Origin: a virus
Virus record (IMG/VR): IMGVR_UViG_3300035698_000679
Coordinates: 1-23,839 of that record
Reading direction: 5' to 3' (one strand)
Length of the DNA: 23,839 nucleotides
Below, one piece after another: positions 1 through 7,702 of the stretch. Within the stretch, counting starts at the first letter, position 1; each line of letters opens with the position of its first letter. Position numbers and translations under genes: made by a program. The notes beneath the pieces are model-generated. The model was given only the letters and a program-made list of their open reading frames with translations, did not search any database and was not told where the DNA came from.

Positions 1-90
1 AGAGAACAGCGCATTTCATTTGTTTATGGAAACCTATCCCATAAGAGTAGCATAACACGGGAAGATGTCGCGGCTGAGATTGATAGGTGA
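1..90 (+). CDS. 3' end of a small phage protein (partial)
   Basis: The frame starting at base 1 is open for 29 codons and ends at TGA 88-90, so this is the C-terminal tail of a gene that begins before the window. The visible tail has a YGN motif followed by an ITREDV stretch. Many small proteins of unknown function in phages carry a similar SFxYGN...TREMV pattern; that resemblance is from memory. No function can be assigned. It is followed by a 36-base AT-rich gap and then the helicase, on the same strand. Confidence 0.6.
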   Translation, partial: REQRISFVYGNLSHKSSITREDVAAEIDR

Positions 91-126
91 ACGAATTACA
101 ATTAACATAATAGAAATGAGAAACTT

Positions 127-1368
127 ATGCTACGTAAACTACTGAAGGCCCTACTACAGAAATCTGTATGGGAGAGCTACCACCATCGAATCAGCGAGAC
201 TCTATTCCCTGATGAACTTAGAGGTCTCTTCCGTACAGTACGAGAGGCCCATGCCCAGTATGAGGGAGACCTATCTCTGGACGAACTTCAGGCTCTGCAC
301 TTTGCCCTCAACCCTGTCATCTCTGGTGCAGCTAAGACTGTAGTACGAGATATGATTGAGGCCCTTGAGGATGTCGAGGTATCCTACAATCCTGAAGTAG
401 TATCTGCTGTAGTAGATGCTGCATGGAAGGAAGAGCTGTGTCGGCAGATTATGGAACAGGCTTGTTATATCTCCGAGAATCAGTCGAGTGATTGGGGTAA
501 GATCTCTGACCTAGTAGAGCAGGCTCAACGAGACTTCTCACAGGGACAAGAGTATGCCGCCGTAACACTAGAAGATCTACTAGAGGTAGAGGATGGTACG
601 TCCGAGGATAGATGGGCGTTCAATCTACCACGACTACAGGAGGCAACAGATGGCCTACCTAAGGTGGGGTTTGGTATCATTGCTGCCCGCCCAGAAATTG
701 GTAAGACAGGCTTCTGGATCAGCTTACTATGTAACACTGGGGGGTGGGTACACCAAGGTGCTAAGGTACATATCTGCCGGAACGAGGAGACATATACAAT
801 GGTCGCCCGCCGACTGATCTCCTCACTGCTAGGAGTACCCTCCTCCGAAGCTCAAGATCATCTCTCGGAGTATAGAGAGTTGATTGCAAACTGTAACGGG
901 GGTAACATCAGCTTACTTAAAGATGAGACTACAGCTGACTGGGATGTGAGTGACATTGAAACTTATCTACTGACACACAAGGGTGAGGTAGACATTCTCA
1001 TCATTGACCAGATTGATAATGTCGGAGTAGATGGCCAGTCTGCTAATGATGATCATGTAGCCCTAGGTAAACTATACTCAACGGTACGTAAGTTAGCCAA
1101 TAAGTATGCTGTGTCTATCATCGGTGTCACCCAAGCAGGTGCAGCCGCCGAGGGTAAGCGATACTTCGGGTACAACGAACTCTACGGTAGCAAGACAAAC
1201 AAGGCAGCGATGGGGGACTTCGTGTTCTGTCTGGGTGCTAATGCAAAAGTTGAAGGCCAAGAGGATACAGGATTCCGGTACCTCAACTTCGCTAAGAACA
1301 AATTAAAAGGACCGCATGAGGCTGTGACCTATATCTTAGATCACAAGCTATCGCGGATGAAACATTAA
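127..1368 (+). CDS. DnaB-type replicative helicase
   Basis: A 413-residue RecA-fold helicase of the DnaB type, expected to unwind the phage replication fork as a hexamer in the cytoplasm. Residues 1-150 form a mostly helical N-terminal region. The ATPase core follows, with Walker A RPEIGKT (R188-T194, catalytic K193), Walker B DILIID ending at D294, a SIIGVTQ sensor/loop motif, and a late FAKNKLKGP segment matching the KNR/K-x-G motif that ends DnaB cores. There is no primase zinc finger or TOPRIM domain, so unlike T7 gp4 this is helicase only; a primase would have to be encoded elsewhere or recruited from the host. The start ATG 127 lacks a strong ribosome site. ATG 116 is out of frame and stops quickly. 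The next gene begins 19 bases after the stop. Confidence 0.9.
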   Translation: MLRKLLKALLQKSVWESYHHRISETLFPDELRGLFRTVREAHAQYEGDLSLDELQALHFALNPVISGAAKTVVRDMIEALEDVEVSYNPEVVSAVVDAAWKEELCRQIMEQACYISENQSSDWGKISDLVEQAQRDFSQGQEYAAVTLEDLLEVEDGTSEDRWAFNLPRLQEATDGLPKVGFGIIAARPEIGKTGFWISLLCNTGGWVHQGAKVHICRNEETYTMVARRLISSLLGVPSSEAQDHLSEYRELIANCNGGNISLLKDETTADWDVSDIETYLLTHKGEVDILIIDQIDNVGVDGQSANDDHVALGKLYSTVRKLANKYAVSIIGVTQAGAAAEGKRYFGYNELYGSKTNKAAMGDFVFCLGANAKVEGQEDTGFRYLNFAKNKLKGPHEAVTYILDHKLSRMKH

Positions 1369-1387
1369 AATTATGGGAGTAATAACA

Positions 1388-1795
1388 ATGACAGAAATGA
1401 AATGGCGTTATCAGTTGGTAATGTGGGAACGTGCTAATGAATCTCTATTCGGGGTATACGAAGTAGGAGTAGATGAGAATACTAATGAGATTCTTATGGT
1501 ACTCGACCCCGATCCTCTACGTCTATCCGGAGGTAGTGTCGAAGAGATCTTGCATCTTCTATACACTGTACAAATGGACATCAGAGAGTATGGTGTAATG
1601 ACTAAGGCTCAGATCGAAGCCGCTACCGAGAACACCCGGTTAGACCCTGAGGTAGAGATCCATGTAGAGCTAGACGACACCCTCCCTATGGATCGTGGGT
1701 TCGGAGAAGCGGATATGATTGAGTTGATGGATCAAGAGTACGATGATGCAGGTAATGTCTTAGACCTTGTAGACTTTATGAATAGGAACCAATAG
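1388..1795 (+). CDS. Acidic protein of unknown function
   Basis: A 135-residue, strongly acidic protein not recognised. The frame also opens at ATG 1373, but that ATG is part of the ribosome site: GGGAG at 1375-1379 lies 8 bases before ATG 1388, so 1388 is the likely start. The C-terminal half is rich in Asp and Glu (runs such as VELDD and MDQEYDD) and has no Cys. It sits between helicase and DNA polymerase and ends three bases before the polymerase start, so it is surely co-transcribed with them. A role as a replication accessory or DNA mimic would be guesswork based only on charge and position. Confidence 0.8.
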   Translation: MTEMKWRYQLVMWERANESLFGVYEVGVDENTNEILMVLDPDPLRLSGGSVEEILHLLYTVQMDIREYGVMTKAQIEAATENTRLDPEVEIHVELDDTLPMDRGFGEADMIELMDQEYDDAGNVLDLVDFMNRNQ

Positions 1796-1798
1796 TCC

Positions 1799-3931
1799 AT
1801 GCGAGTAGTAGTCGATATTGAAAACAGCGTTAGTTACCCTTGGGAGGACTCACCTAAAGACTCCGATATCACACCATTCCATCCAGACAACCTGCTGGTA
1901 TCTGTGGGGTTTCAGGACGTAGACACAGGGGAGTCAGCGTACTATTTTGTGAATCATGTTGAAATTGAGACTAACATATTCCAAGCACGTGACGATATTC
2001 AGGGGTGGCTAGATAAGGCTACCGTCCTGATTGGGCACAACCTCAAGCATGATGTGATGTGGTTACAAGAGTGTGGCTTACAACCATCAGCAGACGTAGT
2101 ATTATACGACACAATGTTCTTTGAGTATGTCATGGCCCGAGGTCGTAAGTTAGGATTCTCTCTCGATGCTTGTGTCACACGTCATGGTCTATCCGAGGAG
2201 GGCAAACTTGATATCATGACTGAGTACTTTAAGCAGGGGTATAATACACACAACATGCCTATAGCTGATCTGGAGACTTATGGTCGTCAAGACGTAGACA
2301 TTACTGCTAAGCTATACTTGCACCAACAAGAGCAACTAAACAATGATACCACAGGTAAGACAGCTTACATGATGACTGCGGTAGACTTGATGAATGACTT
2401 TCTACCCGTGATCATTGAGATGACAACAGCAGGTGCGCCTATTGATATGGACTTGCTAGACGAACTGAGTGGTACACTAGCAGCAGAGCGAGACCAGCTA
2501 CGTCAGGAACTACAGCACCAAGTCCGAGACCTGATGGGGGATAAGCCGTATAGCCTAACCTCTCCTGATGATCTGACCTGTATCTTGTATTCCCGTAAGG
2601 TAGCTAACAAGAAGGCTTGGGCTGTGACCTTTAACATTGGGGAGGAACAACGAGGTCACGTCAAGAAGAAGAAACGCCTACAGATCTTTGGTCCCGCCCG
2701 CTTTGCTCGTATTGTAAATGATATGCCTGTAGTACAGCGTACCAAGGCTGAGAAGTGTCAGACCTGCAAGGGCACTGGGCTCATCCAAAAGATCCGTAAG
2801 GATGGTAGCCTATACAAGAACAAGAACAAGTGTCCTGTGTGCTCAGGGGTAGGAATAAACTATATCTACACCGGTGAGACTGCGGGATTAAAGCTCAAGC
2901 CTAAGAATCTACACGCCACTGCTAATGGTTTTGCTAGTAATAAGGATATTATCGAAACCTATGCTGAGGATGTGCGAGTAACTGATGAAGCTAAAGCCTT
3001 TATGGTTCGGCTCAATCGATACAACAAACTCAACACATGGGTGGACACATTCCTTGCAGGCATTCGTAAGTACAGTCACGATGGTATTCTGCACACTAAC
3101 TTTAACCAGTGTGTAACAGCAACAGGTAGGCTATCAAGTAGTAAGCCTAACATGCAGAACCAACCTAAGCGGGATGCCAGCTTCCTCATTCGTCGAGTCT
3201 TTATATCTCGATGGGCTGACACAGGGGGTATGCTGGTAGATGCTGACTTTGGACAACTAGAGTTTCGTGTAGCAGCTCTACTGGCTCAATGCCCAGCAGC
3301 GATCAAGGCTGTAACGGAGGGGTTGGACATCCACACCCTGACTATGCAGTTCTACCATGGGGAATTGGAGTACCAACCTGATGTGGTGTTACCTACAATG
3401 ACCCGACAGGAGGCTAAGGCTGAAACCTTTGGTCCTCTATACGGTAAACAGACTGCGTGGACTAAGCAGTTCTACAAACTATTCCCGGGTATTGAGCTCT
3501 GGCATACAAAACTAATGGAGGAGGCAGTCAATACTTTGGAGATACGTACCCCGTCAGGGCGTATCTATGCCTTCCCTACGTGTCAACGATTCCAGAAGCA
3601 GGATGGTACTCAGTTAGTATCAGGGCACACACAGATCAAGAACTATCCTGTACAAGGATTTGCTACAGGGGATATGGTGCTCTTGGTACTCATAGATATC
3701 TATAGGTACTTACGTAAACACAACGCGAAGAGTCGTCTTATCTTACAGGTTCATGATAGTGCTGCTACAGATATGCACCCAGATGAGCAGGAGCTTGTGG
3801 TTGACGCTTACAAGTATGCCTTCGGGAATATCTACCAGCATGCCAAAGACCGCTTTGGTATTGATGTTAACGTACCTCTATCCTTCGATCTAACAATCGG
3901 ACCTAACTGGCTAGACCAAGAGAAAGTTTAA
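1799..3931 (+). CDS. Family A DNA polymerase with 3'-5' exonuclease and thumb zinc insertion
   Basis: A 710-residue Pol I-type replicative polymerase. The N-terminal DnaQ-like proofreading domain has its acidic residues: Exo I D6/E8, Exo II NLKHD (D85), Exo III YGRQD (Y161, D165). The polymerase half has motif A DADFGQLEFR (catalytic D483, E487), motif B R536-K540-F544-Y548 and motif C VHD (H652, D653). Position 544 corresponds to E. coli Pol I F762, and this enzyme keeps Phe where T7 has Tyr. Motif C reads HDS instead of the usual HDE. Between the thumb segment LTSPDDL and the next helix lies an insertion of roughly 100 residues with two CxxCxGxG units, C320/C323 and C345/C348, which look like a DnaJ-type zinc site. 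It is not at the position of the T7 thioredoxin-binding insert. No 5'-3' exonuclease domain is present. The gene follows the acidic protein by three bases. Confidence 0.95.
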   Translation: MRVVVDIENSVSYPWEDSPKDSDITPFHPDNLLVSVGFQDVDTGESAYYFVNHVEIETNIFQARDDIQGWLDKATVLIGHNLKHDVMWLQECGLQPSADVVLYDTMFFEYVMARGRKLGFSLDACVTRHGLSEEGKLDIMTEYFKQGYNTHNMPIADLETYGRQDVDITAKLYLHQQEQLNNDTTGKTAYMMTAVDLMNDFLPVIIEMTTAGAPIDMDLLDELSGTLAAERDQLRQELQHQVRDLMGDKPYSLTSPDDLTCILYSRKVANKKAWAVTFNIGEEQRGHVKKKKRLQIFGPARFARIVNDMPVVQRTKAEKCQTCKGTGLIQKIRKDGSLYKNKNKCPVCSGVGINYIYTGETAGLKLKPKNLHATANGFASNKDIIETYAEDVRVTDEAKAFMVRLNRYNKLNTWVDTFLAGIRKYSHDGILHTNFNQCVTATGRLSSSKPNMQNQPKRDASFLIRRVFISRWADTGGMLVDADFGQLEFRVAALLAQCPAAIKAVTEGLDIHTLTMQFYHGELEYQPDVVLPTMTRQEAKAETFGPLYGKQTAWTKQFYKLFPGIELWHTKLMEEAVNTLEIRTPSGRIYAFPTCQRFQKQDGTQLVSGHTQIKNYPVQGFATGDMVLLVLIDIYRYLRKHNAKSRLILQVHDSAATDMHPDEQELVVDAYKYAFGNIYQHAKDRFGIDVNVPLSFDLTIGPNWLDQEKV

Positions 3932-3935
3932 TTCA

Positions 3936-4100
3936 ATGCAAGCCGAAGAACACGAACAACGAATCATGCGTATCTTTTGTCAGTATGCACTAGGCATTAA
4001 TCCTCAGACGAAGATCTATTCGTTTCAAAAAGAGGACCTGCTTCGAGCCGCTAATGACATACTATACGTAACTGAGCCACAAAAAGATCTTGACATTTGA
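3936..4100 (+). CDS. Small protein of unknown function (54 aa)
   Basis: ATG 3936 opens four bases after the polymerase stop and runs 54 codons to TGA 4098-4100. The product starts MQAEEHEQRIM and looks helical and soluble, with one Cys and no membrane segment. Tight spacing to the polymerase gene and coding in the same direction support a real gene. The ribosome site is weak (AGAAAG in the polymerase 3' end), so translation may be coupled to the polymerase. Its last codons contain the -35 box of the promoter at 4090-4118. No family is recognised. Confidence 0.55.
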   Translation: MQAEEHEQRIMRIFCQYALGINPQTKIYSFQKEDLLRAANDILYVTEPQKDLDI

Positions 4101-4118
4101 TACTAGATGTGGTATATT
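4090..4118 (+). promoter_or_regulatory. Consensus sigma70-type promoter
   Basis: TTGACA at 4090-4095 is separated by exactly 17 bases from TATATT at 4113-4118, and TGG directly before the -10 box adds an extended -10 (TGn). An A-rich stretch lies just upstream (4081-4085). The start point would be near 4124, giving a leader of about 30 bases to ATG 4154. It is the best host-type promoter seen in the window and would drive the 277-residue protein, the nuclease, the RNR genes and what follows independently of the helicase/polymerase transcript. The -35 box overlaps the stop codon of the preceding small gene. Confidence 0.75.
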
Positions 4119-4153
4119 AATAATCCTTTTTTAACTATGGAGACTATTACATT

Positions 4154-4987
4154 ATGACAAGCACCGAACTTACAACACTAAGCCCCGAGGCACAAGCCAT
4201 TGTGGATTCTGCACTCAAGGGTGACATTGGGGTATCCAACACAGGACAGGGTTCTTTCTTCCCTGTGTTAGGTATTGAACAACAATACGAACAGGCTCTA
4301 CCACGTGGTTCATTCCACATTGGTGAGGAGTTATCCGGTCTGGAGGTTACCTTCCAACCTCTAGCATCATACATGAAGGTACTACGCCGAGGTGATGCAG
4401 ATGTTAACTATCGTGTAGAGGCTGAGACTGTGTTCTTTAGCGACTGGGGTGCTGAACAGCTAGACACCCTAGGTGGTATAGGTTGTGGCCGTCTGTTTGG
4501 ACGTGACGCTAAGGTACTATCTCCTGATGAAGCTAAGGCCAACAAGGAACTTGGTCGTCTCTTTTTGTATGTCTTCGGTATGGCAGAGTTTGCAGGAGCT
4601 GAACCAGCTCTATGTGTACTACGTCTATCTGGGGGTAAGATGGCTCGCTGGACTGATGCTACAAACCGTAAGGTGATTAACTCAAACATCACTGAACGTA
4701 AGTATAAGCTTAGTGCGGTGTCCCCTAAGAAGGATCCTTTGCTGACCAAGCAGCAGCAGCAGGAAGCTAGTGCTACATATCTGAATCTAATTGTCGAGCC
4801 TATCATGGGTGAGATTGTATCGCCTGCCTCGTATATGCCAGCGATTCAGGAGGTGGCTAACTATGTGATTGACGATCGTACTAAGGTATTATCTAAGCAT
4901 GATACAGCTAAGGCAAGTCGTAACCGAGCTGATGGTGTGTATCTCGACGCTGGGTACCAAGACGTAACTATTAACGAGCTCAACTAA
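4154..4987 (+). CDS. Unknown protein in the ssDNA-binding-protein position
   Basis: A 277-residue soluble protein not recognised by sequence. It lies between DNA polymerase and a recombination-type nuclease, directly behind a strong promoter. T7-like phages commonly place their abundant single-stranded DNA-binding protein in such a spot. The middle is beta-rich with alternating hydrophobic residues, compatible with an OB-like fold. However, it lacks the acidic C-terminal tail typical of gp2.5/SSB proteins and ends TINELN. There is a QQQQ run near residue 197. The ribosome site is GGAG 4139-4142, 11 bases before the ATG. An ssDNA-binding or annealing role is inferred from position and expected expression only. 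The long antisense frame in this region is a shadow. Confidence 0.88.
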   Translation: MTSTELTTLSPEAQAIVDSALKGDIGVSNTGQGSFFPVLGIEQQYEQALPRGSFHIGEELSGLEVTFQPLASYMKVLRRGDADVNYRVEAETVFFSDWGAEQLDTLGGIGCGRLFGRDAKVLSPDEAKANKELGRLFLYVFGMAEFAGAEPALCVLRLSGGKMARWTDATNRKVINSNITERKYKLSAVSPKKDPLLTKQQQQEASATYLNLIVEPIMGEIVSPASYMPAIQEVANYVIDDRTKVLSKHDTAKASRNRADGVYLDAGYQDVTINELN

Positions 4988-4997
4988 TTTTAGAGGG

Positions 4998-5019
4998 GGG
5001 AGGGGAAACTCTCCCTCCT
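4998..5019 (+). promoter_or_regulatory. GC-rich intergenic hairpin before the nuclease gene
   Basis: In the 54-base gap, 4998-5005 (GGGAGGGG) pairs with 5012-5019 (TCCCTCCT). This gives six Watson-Crick pairs plus G-U pairs at both ends, around a 6-base loop. No U-tract follows, so it is not a classic terminator. CTCC at 5015-5018 could alternatively pair with GGAG at 5027-5030, the ribosome site of the next gene. A translation-control or RNA-processing role is inferred from these competing pairings. Confidence 0.4.
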
Positions 5020-5041
5020 GCACACTGGAGACGCACAAGAT

Positions 5042-5917
5042 ATGGAATTAATTACAGAACGACTAACAGCCTACATCTCTAATGCTATCAATGGTGACGT
5101 TAAGGAAGTGCCTGACGAGCTACTCGATGAGTTTGCTAGTGAGTGTCGGCAGGTACTCAAGAACGCACTGACAGATGGCCCACAAGAGTTTCGTCTCCGC
5201 ATGTCCAACATTGGTAGAAATCCTCGTGGTCTATGGTTAGACAGCCAGCATGGTAGGGAGAAGCTAACCCCATCTGTGTGGGTGAAGATGACCTATGGAC
5301 ACTTTATTGAGAAGATGTTTATCACGCTACTTAAAGCTGCGGGTGTAGAGATTGAACAAGCCAACGAGAAAGTAACATTAGAGCTACGAGACTACACCCT
5401 CAAGGGTGAGTACGATGTTAAGATCAACGGTAAACACTATGATTTTAAGACAGCTTCCGATTGGTCTTACCAGAATAAGTTTATTAACGCTGATACCCTG
5501 TTAGCTGAGGATTCTTTTGGGTATGGGGGTCAGGCCGTAGCCTATGCGCTAGCTGATGACACCCCATTCGGGGGGTGGCTTGCGATTAACAAGGTGACTG
5601 GTGAGTACAAGCTAGTAGATGGGGCATGTCTTAACACTCTTCGAAGTCACATGAAGTACCTTGATAAATTTAACTATGCAGTTGATCTTATTGATGGTAA
5701 GGTTGCGGTCCCTGCCTGTACTGGGATCGAGAATGAGTCGTACTACCGTAAAGAAACAGGCAACAAAATTATTGGCAAGTCCTGTCAGTTTTGTTCCCAT
5801 AAAAACAAATGCCACCCTACCGCTATACACCGTCCTAGCGTAACGAGTAAGGCAGCTAACAAACCATGGGTGTGGTACACTGATTTAGTTAACACAACAG
5901 GAAACACAAATGTATAA
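5042..5917 (+). CDS. PD-(D/E)XK nuclease, Cas4/RecB-like, with C-terminal Cys cluster
   Basis: A 291-residue nuclease of the Cas4/RecB-type PD-(D/E)XK family, likely an exonuclease for host DNA breakdown, recombination or end processing, filling the role of T7 gp6. Visible motifs are SNIGRNPRGLWL near residues 55-66, GHFIE with E90, GEYD with D125, DFK (D134, K136) and QAVAY (Q164-Y168), matching motifs I to III and the QxxxY motif. The C-terminus has C226, C248, C251 and C257, the last three spaced as in the iron-sulphur cluster of Cas4/AddB enzymes. In those enzymes the fourth Cys normally sits N-terminal, at the place occupied here by N60. GGAG at 5027-5030 is the ribosome site. The stop overlaps the nrdA start by 8 bases. 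Confidence 0.85.
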   Translation: MELITERLTAYISNAINGDVKEVPDELLDEFASECRQVLKNALTDGPQEFRLRMSNIGRNPRGLWLDSQHGREKLTPSVWVKMTYGHFIEKMFITLLKAAGVEIEQANEKVTLELRDYTLKGEYDVKINGKHYDFKTASDWSYQNKFINADTLLAEDSFGYGGQAVAYALADDTPFGGWLAINKVTGEYKLVDGACLNTLRSHMKYLDKFNYAVDLIDGKVAVPACTGIENESYYRKETGNKIIGKSCQFCSHKNKCHPTAIHRPSVTSKAANKPWVWYTDLVNTTGNTNV

Positions 5918-7700
5918 TATTAATATTGATTATTCGAGGGACGCACTACTCAGTGAAGTAGCACTTGTTACCCTCAACGACCGGTATCTCCTGCCTCATG
6001 AGGGCTCTCCTCAAGATGGTTTTGCTAGGGCTGCCTCAGCCTTTGCGGATGACCAAGAACATGCTCAACGTATCTATGATTACGTGAGCCAACAATGGTT
6101 TATGTTCAGTACCCCTATCCTAAGTAACGGTGGGACTGAGCGAGGTATGCCTATTGCCTGCTTTGGTGGGTATGTTGCCGATAGTCGTGAGGGTCTCGAT
6201 GCCCACTTCCAAGAGAATGGTTGGCTATCCTCTATGGGGGGTGGTATTGGTGGCTACTGGGGTCATCTCCGAAGTGATGGTCAGGCTACCAGCAAAGGCA
6301 GCCAATCAACCGGTAGTATTCCCTTCATCAAGATTGTAGATAGCCAGATGCTAGCCTACTCCCAAGGTGGTACACGCCGAGGTAGTTACGCTGCATATAT
6401 GGATATGTCACACCCTGAAATTGAGGAGTTTATTAATATTCGCCGCCCTACTGGAGGTGATCATAACCGTAAGTCCCTCAACCTTAACAACGCTGTAGTA
6501 ATTACCGATGCGTTTATGCGTAAGGTCACTGGGGAAGACTCTGATCCTATGTGGAATCTTATTGATCCCCATAGCAAGCAGGTAATAAAGCAGGTAAACG
6601 CAACTGTCCTATGGCGTAGCCTATTGACTACTCGTGTAGAGACAGGTGAACCCTACATCATGTTCGGGGACACCGTAAACGCTGCACTACCACAACCTCT
6701 CAAGGATCGTGGACTACATGTGTACCAATCAAATCTCTGCTCCGAGATTACATTACCTACTAACAAGGATCGTACCTTCGTATGCTGCCTGTCTAGCTTG
6801 AACTTGGAACGATGGGAAGAGTGGAAGGATACTCAGATTGTTGAGGATGTCGTTCGATTCTTAGACAATGTGATTACATGGTTTGTTGAGAACGCACCCG
6901 CACCACTAGCTAAGGCTGTATATTCTGCACAACAAGAGCGTAGTTTAGGTCTAGGTGCTATGGGCTTTCATAGTCTACTACAGCGTAATAACATTCCTGT
7001 GGAGACTGCGCTAGCTATATCCCTCAACCGTAAGGTATTCAAGACTATCCAAGAGCGGGCTATTGCTGAGAGTAAACGCCTAGCAATTGAGCGGGGTGAG
7101 GCTCCAGACATGGCAGGTAGTGGTATGCGTAATGCACATCTAATTGCCGTAGCTCCTAATGCTACGAGTAGTTTACTTGCAGGTACTAGCCCCGGAATTG
7201 AACCATGGAATACTAACTCTTTTACCCAGAAGACATTATCAGGCTCATTTATCATGAACAACCCGCGTCTTCAGAAGGTACTTGACCAAGAAGAATCCAA
7301 TACCCACCTAGATATGGAGGAGATCTGGAAGTCTATCCGTCAGCACGGTGGTAGTGTTCAGCATCTTAGCTTCCTTGATGCCCAGTACAAAGAGATATTC
7401 AAGACAGCTAGTGAGATTGACCAACAATGGTTAGTTGAACATGCAGCTCAACGCCAAGAGTTTATCTGTCAGGCTCAAAGTCTAAATCTATTCTTTGTAC
7501 CTACAGAGGTGGCTGGCCAAGTGGGTATGCCAATGCAACACATTGAACAGGTACATATCCAAGCTTGGAAGAAGAAGGTCAAGACACTATACTACCTTCG
7601 CTCTACTGCGGCATCTCGTGTCGAGAATGTAAGTGTCCAAGTAGCCCGTAAACACCTAGCCGTTACTGATGATAATGGCTGCTTAGCCTGTGAAAGTTAA
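5910..7700 (+). CDS. nrdA: Class I ribonucleotide reductase, large (alpha) subunit
   Basis: The catalytic subunit reducing ribonucleoside diphosphates to deoxy forms for phage DNA synthesis, working with the NrdB encoded next. At 596 residues it is short for NrdA. It opens directly in the catalytic domain and lacks the N-terminal ATP-cone, so dATP shut-off by that route should be absent. Key residues are present: C84 (E. coli C225 counterpart), N275-L-C277-S-E279 with the thiyl-radical Cys, C292 (C462 counterpart), the PNATSS and PGIEP motifs, the paired Tyr in YYLRS for radical transfer, and the C-terminal shuttle pair C591/C594 in CLACES. There is no intein or frameshift. AGGAAA precedes ATG 5910, which overlaps the nuclease stop. 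NrdB starts three bases after the stop. Confidence 0.96.
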   Translation: MYNINIDYSRDALLSEVALVTLNDRYLLPHEGSPQDGFARAASAFADDQEHAQRIYDYVSQQWFMFSTPILSNGGTERGMPIACFGGYVADSREGLDAHFQENGWLSSMGGGIGGYWGHLRSDGQATSKGSQSTGSIPFIKIVDSQMLAYSQGGTRRGSYAAYMDMSHPEIEEFINIRRPTGGDHNRKSLNLNNAVVITDAFMRKVTGEDSDPMWNLIDPHSKQVIKQVNATVLWRSLLTTRVETGEPYIMFGDTVNAALPQPLKDRGLHVYQSNLCSEITLPTNKDRTFVCCLSSLNLERWEEWKDTQIVEDVVRFLDNVITWFVENAPAPLAKAVYSAQQERSLGLGAMGFHSLLQRNNIPVETALAISLNRKVFKTIQERAIAESKRLAIERGEAPDMAGSGMRNAHLIAVAPNATSSLLAGTSPGIEPWNTNSFTQKTLSGSFIMNNPRLQKVLDQEESNTHLDMEEIWKSIRQHGGSVQHLSFLDAQYKEIFKTASEIDQQWLVEHAAQRQEFICQAQSLNLFFVPTEVAGQVGMPMQHIEQVHIQAWKKKVKTLYYLRSTAASRVENVSVQVARKHLAVTDDNGCLACES

Positions 7701-7702
7701 TT

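Noticed and set aside
1-126. Promoter before the helicase gene (CATAAT at 108-113)
   Set aside because: No acceptable -35 box at the right distance; the AT-rich gap alone is not enough evidence.
3932-4153. tRNA or other RNA gene in the polymerase-downstream gap
   Set aside because: No cloverleaf arms or TTC-type loop were found; a small ORF and a promoter account for the stretch.
4408-4806. 132-residue minus-strand frame opposite the 277-residue protein
   Set aside because: It mirrors the codon bias of the plus-strand gene, has a Cys/Ser/Arg-rich low-quality composition and no neighbouring minus-strand genes.
4993-5005. G-quadruplex in the G-rich leader
   Set aside because: Only two G-runs are present on this strand; four are needed for a simple quadruplex. 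Pairing with the following C-rich segment is a better explanation.
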